A DNA stretch of 64,000 bases from Dactylellina haptotyla. Its lineage: Eukaryota; Ascomycota; Orbiliomycetes; Orbiliales; Orbiliaceae. This document shows positions 46,747-59,100 of this stretch, one piece after another (the first letter of the stretch is position 1; every line of letters begins with the position of its first letter). A program made the translations under genes and the position numbers. The stretch spans positions 992,001-1,056,000 of the forward strand of contig CM062384.1 in assembly GCA_031310005.1 (NCBI GenBank), given 5' to 3'. The notes beneath the pieces are model-generated. The model saw nothing but the letters and a program-made list of their open reading frames with translations. It had not been told where the DNA came from and did not search any database.

Positions 46747-49037
46747 GTCCCGCTCTCCTAGCTTCGTTATGCCACCATGAACGTACTCGCCATGATGAAA
46801 AATCGCATGCTAAAAAAGAAACCGTGAATCGCCATAAAATAAGAACAAAACTGCCGACCACCTTGAACCCTAAGTGGATAATCAGCCGATTTATGACGAC
46901 GACCTGACTTTATTGACTGCTTGAATCTGGTGCTGGATGATCATACGAGCACACCCTTCCTTGAACAATAAATGACCGGTGCATTCTTAGCCTTTTGCTG
47001 GTGATTTACCTTCGACTCCGACATACCCCATTCATTTCTTGGTTTGATTACGGCCATTGCTCGATTATGATCTTGCGATACATCTGCGATGAAACTTCTT
47101 TCTCTGACTTAGAATTCGCGCGCTAAGAACGGAAACTAAACTTCTAACCGATGAGCATGAACACGACAACTGAACAATAATGTGCTCGTACTTTTCTTCC
47201 TCTTCTTCTTCTCTCTTTCCATTACGACTATTCGGGATTATTATCGGGCTCTTTTTCTCTCTCTCGGCGTGATCTAAGACAGGATTTTGACGGCTTCTTT
47301 TTGTTTTTTACCCACCTTACCCCCATCCTTTCTTCCCTGCTCGACATCGTGCGAAGTGCTGATACTAAGTGCGAAAACCTCTTTTTTCCGTGATGTGATC
47401 TCTCGCAATCACAGCTAATCCGTTCACACGGTCCTTTTCTCTTCGAAGGCGGCATGCGCTATTTTATATGCGTGTGTATCTGTGTGGTATTGAAAAAATT
47501 CCAAAGTGAAAAGAGCATAAAAAGAAATAGTCTCCATACGACAAAGTTCTCTTGAAATTGTTTCCTTTTTAGCCCGATGCTGGTATACCCTCGCCGTCGT
47601 GTTCGGATCTATAACGTGCCAAAGCTTTTCGCTTTCACGGGACCTTGCATATGCACCGTCGTCATCCTCAAACTTTTGCCACGCATGTCATTGTTCTCTG
47701 TATCTTCTTTATTGTCCACCCACTTCATTTCCAACCCTTCCTTCGACTTGCAGTTGCAGTACACGCCTTTATTCTTTTTTTTTGTTTTTCCTTTTCTTTG
47801 TTCTTGTTCTGGGGTATTTTTGATTGCCGCTTTTTTTGTAACTGTAATTCTAGTGATAAATGTTATCGTGAAGTGCATTGTAAAAGTGATATCGATTTGC
47901 CGAAATATAGATAGCTGTAGAATGCGTATTTTAATCTGTTTATAATTTCCCAATATTTGGAATAGAATCAATACCGCGATTCCATGGTGCGATTGATACC
48001 ATGAATCCCATTTCACTGAATTCGTGAAGAATAACAGTTAACCTGACAGCACAATCAATACGCGTGCTATTCACATATATTGGCATCTCAATGCCCCCAT
48101 TACACTCCCATCCACCAAATTATACAAGGAAAATAGCACGGGATAATTTGTGGCGACATTTATCATACCCGCGATCCCTTAATATGAGATCATTCCTCAA
48201 GTCTTCGAAGGAACTTCTATGCCCTCAAATTTCCACTAAATTTAATGCTAAGAGAGTTGTATAAATTAAAAATGCAGCCTCTCAGTCTACAAGAGCTAGA
48301 AACTACTGGGGACGATCTGCATAGAAATCGAAGACCGGGAGAGAAGTGAAAATCCTCTGAAGGGACTGGCGTCAACAATTAATATTTTCTACCCTCCACT
48401 GGGGTTTCCATGTCAGTTGCCGGTTAGTTTATTTAGACGATGGGGTCACCTCTACGTCGAATGCGGCCTTTGATCTAATCGTCATCCTTACCGCTATGCA
48501 CTGAATAGCCGGACGATTGATCCAGCATCTCGACCTAGTATCCGGAATACAAGTACCCCTATTCAAAGTACTTTATTGCTTGGCTTCAGAGTAGGGGAAT
48601 GCGCTATACTTCCAAGACGAATACCATTGTTGGAGGGCCACGACATTTTGCATTCACGAGCCCGGGAATCGTAGGGGCGCTGGACTCCTCGGCAGGAGCT
48701 CCGGATAATAGGGCTACTTACACAGCAGATGTGAATTATCGAGCAATTTGATTGAAAATTTCTTTTCATAATCAAAGGTTACATATACTCCTAGGCTACT
48801 CGCTGCCTTTACAAGCCATTCTTGGTTGCGAGGAAACCAGAAAATGTAACAGAGTATTCCTTCAAAGCCATATATTGTAGCCACAACATCCAATATCAGA
48901 TAGGTAACCTATATATTTGTTTACTATGTTTAGCTTCTTCAGATTTCACTAATTAACAATTCCGACTTGGATGTAAGATACTGATGATTACAATTTTGTG
49001 AAATACTATTAAAAAGCTCTGCCTTACATCAATAACC
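46747..49037. other. Long intergenic region
   Basis: 2.3 kb between the KH gene and the tRNA. It probably begins with the KH 3' UTR. Pyrimidine-rich tracts occur near 47190-47220 and 47770-47815. Short ORFs lack domains. No RNA gene seen. Confidence 0.45.
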
Positions 49038-49169
49038 GGTCGCTTAGCTCAGTCGGTTAGAGCGTGGTGCTAATAACGCCAAGGTAAATACACCTCCAAA
49101 CAACTCACATCATCTCAATCAAATAACTAATAAGACCATAGGTCGCGAGTTCGACCCTCGTAGTGACCA
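49038..49169 (+). tRNA. tRNA-Ile (anticodon AAU) with 58-nt insertion in the variable loop
   Basis: With 49084-49141 removed, the remaining 74 nt fold as a perfect cloverleaf. Acceptor arm GGTCGCT pairs with AGTGACC; D-arm GCTC/GAGC; anticodon arm TGGTG/CGCCA around the loop CTAATAA (anticodon at 49072-49074, read AAU); variable loop AGGTC; T-arm GCGAG/CTCGT around TTCGACC. The anticodon-arm and variable-loop sequence matches the conserved eukaryotic tRNA-Ile(AAU) consensus. The insertion splits AG|GT of the variable loop, begins GTAAAT, has CTAAT near its end and finishes CATAG. A canonical-position reading (intron 49076-49132 at 37/38) is possible but leaves a G-G mismatch in the anticodon stem and a 6-nt variable loop. 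A and B boxes are recognisable. Confidence 0.85.
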
Positions 49170-49192
49170 TTCACGGGATTCGTCCCACAAAA

Positions 49193-49198
49193 TTTTTT
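49193..49198 (+). terminator. RNA polymerase III T-run terminator
   Basis: Six consecutive T residues, 24 nt after the tRNA discriminator base, as expected for Pol III termination. Confidence 0.75.
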
Positions 49199-49454
49199 AA
49201 TGCTTTTGCGCCTGAGCCCACGATAACCCTTCTCATCTCTGTTTGTAATTTTGATTCCATACGCCCAAGAACAACACGCGACGTCGGCTTGGTGGGGCAT
49301 TCTGCTGTTGTAATTATTTTCTCCAACACGCCTTCGAGAGTGCTGTGACCCCGCCAAAAACATCCAAAACAGAAAAACTCAAATATCATGCTTTTGTTAT
49401 AACATCCGATCCATTGACTCTCGAAATTAGGATCGCCGGAGTATTATCTTCGTG

Positions 49455-51078
49455 ATGCAGGCATCGCGCTACCTCCCCCGCCTCAGCCAGCACCTCACTC
49501 CGCGGCCGGCGTTAATATACGACTTCACCCCGCGCATATCATGTCTTCACACATCCCGTCATTTCAGCAGCACCCCGGCGGCACCGCAATCCTCCCAACG
49601 TACGTGAGTGGACTCCATATAGCTAAGAATACAATTTTACTCCCATTTATTATTTTCTACTTACTAATTTACTTGCATATTCTCATCAGCTGACCTCCCG
49701 AACACAATCACCCTCGCAAACATAACCTACAATACCGACAGTCATACCAACATCCCCACCTCCCTGATCCCCTACCTCCGCCGCAACCTGCACCTGCAAC
49801 CGCACCACCCGATCTCCAACACCAGACGAATAATCGAATCCCTCTTCCCCACAACTCAATTCGAAACATACAACTCCCTCCCGCCGATTGTCACCGTCGC
49901 GCAGAACTTCGACTGTCTCGGTTTCCCGCCGGACCACGTCGGCCGCAGCAGAAGCGATACGTACTATGTCAACCGCCATACCGTGTTACGCACGCACACG
50001 TCGGCGCATCAAGCTGAGAAGTTTAGGGTGCTCGAGGAAGTCGGAAAACCGGGGTACCTGATCTCCGCGGACGTGTACAGACGTGATGCGATAGATCGGA
50101 GTCATTACCCTGTTTTCCACCAGATGGAGGGCGCCATGGTGTTTTCTCGGAAGGATGAGAAATCTGTGGTGGAGCAGGTTACCGAGGGGTTAAACGCCAT
50201 GCCGGAGGCGGACGTGGAGATTGTTGAGAGCTGTAAGCTGCACGAGGAAGGGAATGGCGTGCAGGTTGAGAAGGGACATAGTGTCGACGAAGCCGAGGCT
50301 GTAGCGAGGCATTTACAACGGCAGCTGGAGTTGATGGTTTCCAAGGTGTTCAGTGAAGCTGCTAAAGCTGCTGGGGCTGCGGAGAAAGAAGAAAAAGTGA
50401 AAGTGAGGTGGGTGTCGGCGTATTTCCCGTTTACCTCGCCGTCGTATGAGTTGGAGGTTTGGTGGAACGGAGAGTGGTTGGAGGTGCTTGGGTGTGGAGT
50501 TATCCGCCAGGATTTGCTGGATTACGCGGGCCAGAAGGATAAGATTGGCTGGGCGTTCGGATTGGGAATTGAGAGAATTGCAATGTTGATGTATGGGATT
50601 CCGGATATCAGATTGTTTTGGAGTCAGGATGATAGGTTTGGTAAGCAGTTTAGAGAAGGAGCGGTGAAGCGGTTTGAGGCGTTTAGCAAGTATCCCGGTT
50701 GCTATAAGGATGTAGCGTTTTGGTTGCCCGTGGAGGAGGGTGCTAGTGCCGCCGGGGGGTTGAGTAAGGGTGGTGAGATTGGGGGTGAGAAGTTCCACGA
50801 GAATGATTTTATGGAGTTGGTGAGAGGAGTCGGTGGGGATTTGGTGGAGGACGTCAAGTTGGTAAGTAAAATCAGTAAAGTGCCCAATGGATATCGACTG
50901 AGCTAACCAATAGATGTAGATTGACGAGTTCACAAACAAGAAAACGGGCCGCAAATCGATGTGCTACCGTATCAACTACAGATCTCTCGAGAGAACCCTC
51001 ACCAACGACGAAGTTGACAAACTCCAAGAAAAGGTCCGGTCGACACTCACTGAGAAACTAGGCGTCGAGCTCCGATAA
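49455..51078 (+). CDS. MSF1: Mitochondrial phenylalanyl-tRNA synthetase
   Basis: Charges mitochondrial tRNA-Phe. Three exons (49455-49599, 49690-50861, 50920-51078) give 491 aa, the expected size of the monomeric mitochondrial enzyme. The N-terminal exon is a Ser/Arg-rich presequence. Class II synthetase motifs follow: PISNTRRIIESLF, the VLRTHTSAHQ segment, ISADVYRRDAIDRSHYPVFHQMEG, and motif 3, IGWAFGLGIERIAMLMYGIPDIR. The C-terminal FDX-ACB anticodon-binding domain starts near SKYPGCYKDVAFWLP and ends at the C-terminus (TLTEKLGVELR). An insertion around residues 245-320 contains an Ala/Glu/Lys-rich linker. High confidence. Confidence 0.94.
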
Positions 51079-51431
51079 TACGCCCAAGATAAAAGATATA
51101 AAAAGTCTCATTTTCTAGCTTTTATGTGTCTATAATACAGCAAGGTAGGTACGTGTACACCTTGAAAGATATGGATTCCAAAAGACGCCTGCAAAATACT
51201 TTTGGCCATGGAGAGGAGGAGGAGGAAAAAGAGGTAGGGCTTTGTTACCCCTAAAAGATCATTTCTTACTCCGGACAATAAAGCGAGTAAGAAACAGTCA
51301 GTGTAAATAATATGTACAATATAAAGATGTAAAATACGCAAAATATGTATAGAGAAGTGTGAGTCCAAGGATATATTTAGATCGTATATTTGTAGATAAT
51401 TTTATCGTCTTAGGTTAAAGCTCGAGTGAAA
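51079..51431. other. Convergent 3' region, PheRS / Mge1
   Basis: Shared downstream region, AT-rich. No gene. Confidence 0.5.
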
Positions 51432-52301
51432 TTAAGCGGACTTGACGACACCAACTCGGGCAGCCTGTAGAAAGATCATTAGATTGTGTCGGATTGAGAT
51501 ATCGTAGGTGATGAGAGAACATACCCTGAGGACTCTTCCGTTCAACGAGAATCCCTTGCTCTGGACGTGGAAGACGGTTCCGGCGTCCTTACCTTCCATT
51601 GGTGCCTCGAAAATGGCCTCGTGCATGTTGGGGTCGAACTTCTCGTTGATGGGGTCGAAACGTTCCAGTCCGTGTCTTTGAAGGGTATTCATGAGGACGG
51701 TTTCGGTCATCTTCAAACCGTCGTGTAGGTTCTGTAAGTCCTTTGCTGCATCTGTGGAAGCTTGTGGCTGGGCGGTGAGGGCTCGGTCGAGGTTATCGAT
51801 AGACTCTATGAGATCGCGGGCGAATTTCTGGATGGCAAAGTCCTTTGCAGCTTTGACATCACGAGCGGTGCGGTCCTGGAGATTTCGGAAGTCGGCGACT
51901 GAGCGAAGGTATTTATCCTATAAAAACCAGACTAAATACTTGTGTCATTATAAAATGATGGATATCCATGAGATAAAGCACACCTTCAGATCGGCAGCTT
52001 CTTTTGTTTTTGCCTCGAGATCCTGCTGGAGCTTAGCAGAATCCGCGGCCGGTGCTGCTGTCTCGGCCTTTGCGCTTCCGGCTGCTGGTTCGGCGGGCTT
52101 CTCAGTGGCGGCTTCTGTTGACGACCATCGGGACATGACTGTAGCATTTCGCCATTGTAGCGGTGTTGGAGACCTCTGCAGGAGCCTTGAGGATGTGGTA
52201 GAAGATGCCGATAACGATACGGAAGGAGAGCGGACAGCAGCCGTGGTAAGAGAGGAGAAGGACCTTATCCGGGCCTGAGAGAGAAGGCTGCGACGAAGCA
52301 T
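51432..52301 (-). CDS. MGE1: Mitochondrial GrpE-type nucleotide exchange factor
   Basis: Exchange factor for matrix Hsp70 in protein import and folding. Three exons (52301-51984, 51917-51525, 51464-51432) give 247 aa. A long Ser/Arg-rich presequence (about 60 aa) precedes an Ala/Glu-rich helix and the GrpE core: LRSVADFRNLQDRTARDVKAA, FARDLIESIDNLDRAL, FDPNMHEAIFEAP, and the C-terminal GRVLRAARVGVVKSA hairpin of the beta domain, with the last 10 residues on their own small exon. Length and motifs are normal for fungal Mge1. It is divergent from the permease gene. Confidence 0.94.
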
Positions 52302-53226
52302 GGCTGATAACGGGGAGTACGAGCTAAATTAGATTACAAGTCGATAGTAGCAAAGGAATAGTCCTCGAAGAGAATATCAGTCAAGTAGTCCCTTGAGTAT
52401 CTAGACGCAGAGCAGATTGCAAGTGGCAGGCAATTAGAGATGGGCGACACGGCCGGTGAAGTTGAAGATGGAGAGAAGTTGGATTGTGTCGTGTGTCTTG
52501 CGAATCGAACCGAATAGAAATCTTTCGTATAAAAAATTTCGGCTGCGAGCTCTCTGCCGGCTTCCCTGCGCCGGCCAAGCTGAAAGCGACACCCGGCGCC
52601 AAACGCGGCTAACAATGTTCAACACAACACCTGTTCCCTTTTGACTGACCACAAGATGCTTTCTCGAAACTCGGTATTGATAACATAGTAAATGTGGAGA
52701 AAGATGGTTATATTATGTGGATTGCATGTATAAACAACCAATCTTGTCTCCAGAATATTCGCAAAAATATGACATAAGGAATGGTTGGTTTCGCAGGTAT
52801 TCTGCTGTCACCTGGTCTGGCGCTGCACCTGCAGTGCAAACGAAGCAAGACTACCCGAACAGGTCAACTCCAGCCCTTCTGGAGCTTCACTTTCCGACTG
52901 GCTCCCGACACTCTTGAGTTTTCTGGCGAACCGCCTAAGAACATATCTATAGATGCGAAATGACCTTTCCACGAGCTAACGAGAAAAAAGAGGACAACGT
53001 CCCCGCTTTTTAGAACATCTTTAAATACTCCCCCAAGTTCGAAACATGCTACCAAGATGTTCTTTTGGCGCCTCAAAGTTTTATCGTTTCAATAATTTGG
53101 AGGAAATCCGGGCACAAATTCTCGATAAATAATCATGTATCCGACATAGTATTTTCGACATACTTTCAAGTCATCCAACACCTCGAAATTCAATATTTAT
53201 ACAGTCGAAACATTTAAGTCTTCAAA
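52302..53226. promoter_or_regulatory. Divergent intergenic region, Mge1 / permease
   Basis: Upstream of both genes; short ORFs without domains. No RNA gene recognised. Confidence 0.4.
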
Positions 53227-54810
53227 ATGGCATCGAGGCCGCATTCCCGCGAGCGGCTGGCAAAGCCCGACGATGTCTTCGCCCTCGCCAAGCTAGGGTA
53301 CCAACAGGAGCTCAAACGAAACTTCTCAAAATATGAAGTAATGAGTACCGCCTTTTCGATAATAGGTCTTCTACCGTCTATCGCCTCCAGCTTAATCTTC
53401 GCTCTACCCGCCGGACCGGTCGGTATGGTTTGGGGTTGGTTTATTGCCAGCATATTCACATTCCTAGTCAGCGTGGCCATGGCGGATTTGGGATCAGCGA
53501 TGCCGACGGCAGGTGGTCTCTATTGGTGGACACATTACTTCAGCGCACCCGCGTGGAAGAACCCGTTGGCCTTTCTTGTTGGTTATTCCAACACTCTAGG
53601 CGTCATCGGTGGGCTTTGTTCGACGGACTACGGATTCGCATTGATGTTTCTATCAATCGTGCATATGGCGGTTGGCGAGGGGACATTCGCACCGACCAAC
53701 GGCACTGTGTACCTGGTATTCGTGGTATGCATAATAACCCATGCTACTGTCGTTACCTTCGCCTCGAAAATCATGGCTAAGCTGCAAGTGATATTCATGG
53801 TTGCAAACTTGTTATTGATCGCTTTGACGATCATTATCCTCCCCATCGGAAGAAAACATACAAACGGCGCACACTTTGTGTTTTTAAAGTCAGAGAACCT
53901 CACTGGCTGGCCGCCTGTCTGGACCTTCTTCCTATCCTGGATGTGTCCCATCTGGAGTGTTGGCGGGTTTGAAGCTTGTGTCCATCTCTCCGAAGAAGCC
54001 AAAAATGCACCTACAGCTGTGCCCTGGGGGATCATGGCATCCTGCGGGTTGAGCTCATTCCTCGGGTTCATCGTTATGATGGTAATCGCGACATCCATGA
54101 CCACAGATATCAACAGCCTCATCAATACACCACTCGGTCAGCCATTCGCTCAGATATGCTTAGACGCACTAGGAATCAGAGGAGCGATATTCATGATGTC
54201 ACTACTAGCCGTTGCGCAGTGGCTAATGGGATTAAGTGTCCTCGTAGCGGGGAGTCGACAATCCTGGGCTTTCTCCCGTGACGGTGCCCTCCCGTTCTCA
54301 AAATTCTTCAGCGAGATCAACCAAACTTTCGGGTATATCCCTCTCCGCACGGTCTGGGGCTGTTCAGTTGTCGCCCTCATCCTCGGACTTCTCTCTTTAA
54401 TCGCGCCAGCTGCAGCATGGGCGTTATTCTCACTTGGTGTGGCCTCAAACCACCTCGCATGGTTCATGCCGATATTCGCGCGAGTAATCTGGGGAAGGGA
54501 TAAGTTTGTCCCCGGGCCGTTCTACACAGGCGCATGGAGCATTCCCATCGCTGTGATATCTTGCTTTTTCTTACTTTTCAGCATTGTTACTGCCATGCTT
54601 CCTGCGAACGGACCGAAAGTAACACCCGAGACGATGAATTATACTGTCGTTATCAATGGCGCGGTCTGGGGTGGCGCTCTTTTGTATTATTTCCTCGATG
54701 CGAGGAGGTGGTTTACCGGACCGCGGATTACGCTTGATGCCGCTCATTCTGGTCTTACCGAAGAACAGGAGGAAATGATTTCGAAGGAGGCGCTGGTTGA
54801 TATTAGATAG
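53227..54810 (+). CDS. APC-superfamily permease (GABA/choline/amino-acid type)
   Basis: Intronless 527-aa integral membrane protein of the amino acid/choline transporter branch (related to yeast Uga4, Hnm1 and Bio5). N-terminal cytosolic segment with LGYQQELKRNFSKYEVMSTAFSIIGLLPSI, the diagnostic first-helix region. Then ALPAGPVGMVWGW, SAMPTAGGLYWWTHYFS and ACVHLSEEAKNAPTAVPWGI (consensus amphipathic loop after helix 6), GSRQSWAFSRDGALPFS, and about 12 predicted transmembrane segments overall. The C-terminal tail is acidic and ends EALVDIR. Substrate is not deducible: GABA, choline or another amino compound. The lack of introns contrasts with the multi-intron neighbours. Confidence 0.88.
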   Translation: MASRPHSRERLAKPDDVFALAKLGYQQELKRNFSKYEVMSTAFSIIGLLPSIASSLIFALPAGPVGMVWGWFIASIFTFLVSVAMADLGSAMPTAGGLYWWTHYFSAPAWKNPLAFLVGYSNTLGVIGGLCSTDYGFALMFLSIVHMAVGEGTFAPTNGTVYLVFVVCIITHATVVTFASKIMAKLQVIFMVANLLLIALTIIILPIGRKHTNGAHFVFLKSENLTGWPPVWTFFLSWMCPIWSVGGFEACVHLSEEAKNAPTAVPWGIMASCGLSSFLGFIVMMVIATSMTTDINSLINTPLGQPFAQICLDALGIRGAIFMMSLLAVAQWLMGLSVLVAGSRQSWAFSRDGALPFSKFFSEINQTFGYIPLRTVWGCSVVALILGLLSLIAPAAAWALFSLGVASNHLAWFMPIFARVIWGRDKFVPGPFYTGAWSIPIAVISCFFLLFSIVTAMLPANGPKVTPETMNYTVVINGAVWGGALLYYFLDARRWFTGPRITLDAAHSGLTEEQEEMISKEALVDIR

Positions 54811-55401
54811 AGCTCCCGTGCGTGTGCGGGAATCTTGTAACATATTAAACATATTAAACATAGACTATAGAGTTATAAATATTTCTTTTTAAAGTTGCTT
54901 TCTAAGGAGCTTAAAGTTATGATAGGAAATTGAAACGAAAGATCGTGCTCGGCCTAATGGTATCACGTACGCGATAAGCAGTAATAACTTATAGTCCGGA
55001 GTTATGATACCGGCACTAGACTTCTGCGCTCACTAAGACCTTATTGATATTTCTATCATATCTATCGTCTTTTGGGTATATCTATCAAATCTCTCGCCAA
55101 GTCTGTCCGTCGCTGCTCATTGGTACAAGTCTCTGCGAATCGGGATATCTGGTTGGATTCAATTCCATCTCGCCTCAACAATGTGTTGTCCCGGCTAGCG
55201 AAAGCACGCTGGTAGAAAACGAACACCCACTTGTCCCAAATAACGAACATAGATGACGGACTGGAATTTCCAAGTTTAGGAATATCTTGGTTTCGGTATA
55301 AGGGCCTTCACCACGCTTCCAGACCAAGAAAGGAAACCCATGAAAGAATACCCAAGATAAGAACCAAAGTCCGCGACATTAACCGCGCCAACATCCGCGA
55401 A
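54811..55401. other. Intergenic region before the BLOC1S2-like gene
   Basis: Contains the 3' flank of the permease and the 5' flank of the next gene. The downstream frame is open upstream of its ATG from 55231, so an N-terminally longer protein is formally possible. Confidence 0.4.
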
Positions 55402-55903
55402 ATGGCACCTCCGACTCCCATCTTCCCTCTCCCCTCAGCATCGGCTGCCAACCCCGCCAACTCCGGGAACCACCCATCCTCAGCGGTCCAGACGGTGCTC
55501 TCTTCCCTTGAAAATCTTATCGAAGCTGATAGCTCTGCCATCCTGGGGGACTTGGATCTGCTCTATAAGATCAATGAAGCGGCACGTGAACGCTATAAAT
55601 CTATGACTGAGGCTACAATGGGACTAGAGACTGACGGCGAATACTTACGCGGGAAGTGTAAGTCACCTGATCCCTGTATCCATAATCAGCATAGATTTTC
55701 TATTCGAGTGTATAGACTAAAGAAGTAAGCTAATCGCGGGGCCCTATCTAAACCTAGCAGACGCGGAATTAAAGAAATATACAAAGCAAGTCGATGATAT
55801 TGACGAACGAGTTGGCGATCTTGAGAAGCTAGTGAAAGAGCTGGACGAGTGGTGTTCAGAGCTCGAAGTCAAAGTCAAGCGACTTGGGAGTCAGAAACGA
55901 TAA
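55402..55903 (+). CDS. BLOC-1 subunit 2-like protein
   Basis: Two exons (55402-55657, 55761-55903) give 132 aa. The N-terminal 35 residues are Pro/Ser/Ala-rich and disordered. The rest is helical: LYKINEAARERYKSMTEATMGLE, then KYAELKKYTKQVDDIDERV and LVKELDEWCSELEVKVKRL. This heptad arrangement and the K-Y-A-x-L break match BLOC1S2, a small coiled-coil subunit of the BLOC-1/BORC complexes in endosomal and lysosomal trafficking. An upstream in-frame ATG at 55231 would add 57 residues with no family resemblance, so the second start is preferred. Short coiled coils give weak similarity, so the assignment is moderate. Confidence 0.7.
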
Positions 55904-56112
55904 ACCTAGCGAATGAACTCTGGAATCAATGTAGAACTATTATAATTATTTGGTAATTTTTAATCTATTTCTGTAGTTAGCGGCTTTCGAATCTTAAACA
56001 ATGCGTTCAATTATTAATCGTATTCGAGCCGGTTTTACCTTCAAGGCCACAAGAAACAAGATACTAATTACAAAAATATCCAAGAAAACAAAGCGAACAA
56101 AGCCGCTAGATT

Positions 56113-59100
56113 CTATTTCTTCGCCCTACCCTTCCCTTTTGCTGGGGCCTTCCCTTTGCCCTTCCCCTTGCTTCCATAATCTTCCTCTTCGTCCTCGTCA
56201 TCATCCTCCTCTACGGCCGCCTTCTTGCCTTTCCCTTTACCCTTCGCGGCAGCCTTCCCCTTAGCTTTCGGCTTGGCCTGCTTGACGTATTTATCCTTCG
56301 TAATATCCATATCTTCCTCCTCTTGATCCCCCGCGCCTTCTGCCTCTTCAACCATTTCGAGCTCATCATCCTCTTCCTCAATTGCCTCTTCAAGATCTGG
56401 CTGCTCCTTCTTTGCGGCCTTTCCTTTCGGCGCGATGACGTTGCTGGCCTTCATGAAAGGCATTGGATGAGAGGCAGCGTTATACCTATACAATATTATT
56501 AGTCATGCTCTCTTGGACAAATTATTAACAGATACACTTACGCTCTAGTGAACGCTGACTTCGCGGCGGACGGAACTTTCAAGGTATCTTCACTTAACGG
56601 ACCCACACCAAGCTCGATAATTGCATCATAATCCTCCTTCGTTAAGAAATAATCGTCCATAAGTTCGATCATATCCTCCACCGCTTCCTTTCCTTCGGCC
56701 TCCAACCGCCTCGCTAATAACTGCCAAAACATCGGAACATAAAACTGTCGAACTTCGTGTCTATCTGCCGAACATCGTAGACGCATGTGCGATTGGATTT
56801 CCTTCACGAAGCGCATCAATTTGCCTTGCTTCGAGTTTTGTCCGAACCACGCAGAGAATTGCATGTGACCACCGCCGTAGCTGCCGGACATGAAACTCGA
56901 GGGGGCCACAGTGGAAAACACCGCGTGAACAGGCATCATACTCCAATGCTGCTGTGGGCCGTGAATCATTGCGTCGACTAGATCACCATCCGATATCGAC
57001 TCCGCAGCTTTGTCAGCCAGTTCCAGCAATTTTAGCGTCCGCTGTTTTCCTTGATAGTTTGCTGCTCGCAGAGGGTTCGGCTTGAGATAGTTATCCTGAA
57101 TCATCAGATACGAAAACTCGTGATCGTTGAAATACAGCTCAATCTTGTCATTCAGGGTCTTTTTGCTCGTAGCCGCAAACATCTGAGGTCCGAGCAGCTG
57201 TCCCGCGATATCCCAAGGTTTCAGTATGACGTGTTTCTGCCATGCTTGCGCCATGTTTTTGCTCTCATCGAAACTCATCTCCTTCCCACTAACACCAAAA
57301 GTTGACAACATGTTGATAATTTGTCGAATGTCGGAATGTGATCCTTCCGAGAGGGAATCTATCGCCTGTGGAGTGAGTTTCAGACCTTCGCGGTAACAAA
57401 TAGTCATCATTCGAGTTCTGATCTCAGCTGCTGTGGGGCGTCTGAACTGGAGATCGTAGGTAACATGGTCGAATGGCTTCATCTTCGGTAAGCGGCGGTC
57501 ATTGCAAATACAAATAATCGGTATCTGTGGAACGTTAGTAATCTTTTTACACTCGTTGTGGTTCACACTTCAACTCACTTGGGTTTTTCGACAAAGGGCT
57601 GCCATCTGGCCAACACCACCCCTATCACCAGCCGACATACCGTCCACTTCGTCCATGATGAGCACAATCTTCTGCTTCGAGGCATCGACTTTCTTGTCCC
57701 CTGTGTTGAAATAGCCCATCAAAGATCTATTATCCAACACTCCTTTCAATGTGGAGTCCAGCAGTTTTTTGCTTCGGGTGTCACTGGCGTTCGATTCGAG
57801 CACGTCATAACCTTCAAGCTTGGCTACCAAATGCGCCGCAGTGGTCTTTCCAACGCCCGGGGGTCCGTGTATCATAACCGCACGGTAAATACCACTCCCA
57901 TCAGGTCCAAGCATTTTAAAGTTCTTCTGCAGGTTTTTCGGCCAGTTCTGCAGCCACTTCTGGAGCTTATCGACTTGGCCTTTATTTCCGCAAATTTCCT
58001 TCATAGATCCAGGCGAGTATTTCACTGTCCACAGTTGCGAGCTAGGATCTTTAGCTTCCTTACCAGGTGCAACAGATGTATTCGGTTTGATTTCCTTTGC
58101 CATCTCTTGTATCTTCTTCTCTTCTTCCTTCGCCTTCTTTGCGGCCGCCATCGCAGCTGTACTGTCCCCACCGTGGGCGGGAAGTTTTGAAATCAAGGCG
58201 AAAAGGCCATCCTCGTCTATTGTTTTAAGCTTCAATGTTCGGACTTTTTCGAGTTTGCTCGGTCCGGCGTCGCTGCCAACTACAACATAGCTCGTTTTAC
58301 CGGATGGGCCACCCGTTACTTTTCTAAATTCAGGATTAGTATAGAATTCGCACACATTAGAAGATAGTGTCATGCTTACCCTCCGTATCGCTTGACTAGC
58401 TCGACTGCGTCTTCCCGGCTTATAGATTGTTGATTACCAGTGAAAACAAATGTTAGTCCAGCGAGACAGTTTTCAGCGCCGACGGGTATATCTTTGGTTC
58501 CAATTGGGGGCGGTGGGGCCGCTTTTTGTTTGTACGCATGGAAGTTAAACCTAGTCACATTTAGTGGTAATTCAAGTTAAATTGATTTCAAGGTGCCATA
58601 CTTCTTTGTCTCGTCCCTCGGTGGCGGAGTCGGCGCCTTCACGGTTGGTACAGTGCTCAAGATCTCCTTGATAGACTCCGATTCCTCAATCTCATCGACT
58701 TCCTTCTTCTTGGCCGGTGTCTTCCTCTTTGCTGCCGTAGTAGCTTTCTTCTTTGGCTTTGGTTGCTCATCTTCGTCTTCATCATCCTCAGGGGTTATCG
58801 ACTTTCTCTTCTTTCCCTTCGGCGCAGCACCATTCTTCTTCGGTGTGATCTTTACTATCGAGCTCTTTGCACCCCTACCCCTGGGTTTAATATCCTCATC
58901 ATCTTCATCTACGAAATCGTCCATATCTTCGTCCTCATCGCCGTCATCATTATCTTGATAGTCATCTAAATCCATGTCGTCCTTCTTTTTCTTTTTGCGC
59001 ACAGGCTCATCCTCCGTGACCTTTCCAAACTCGCTTTTGAAAATATCGTCACCGTAATCTTCGTCATCGTCATCCAGGTATTTCGAATCATCGTCGGATG

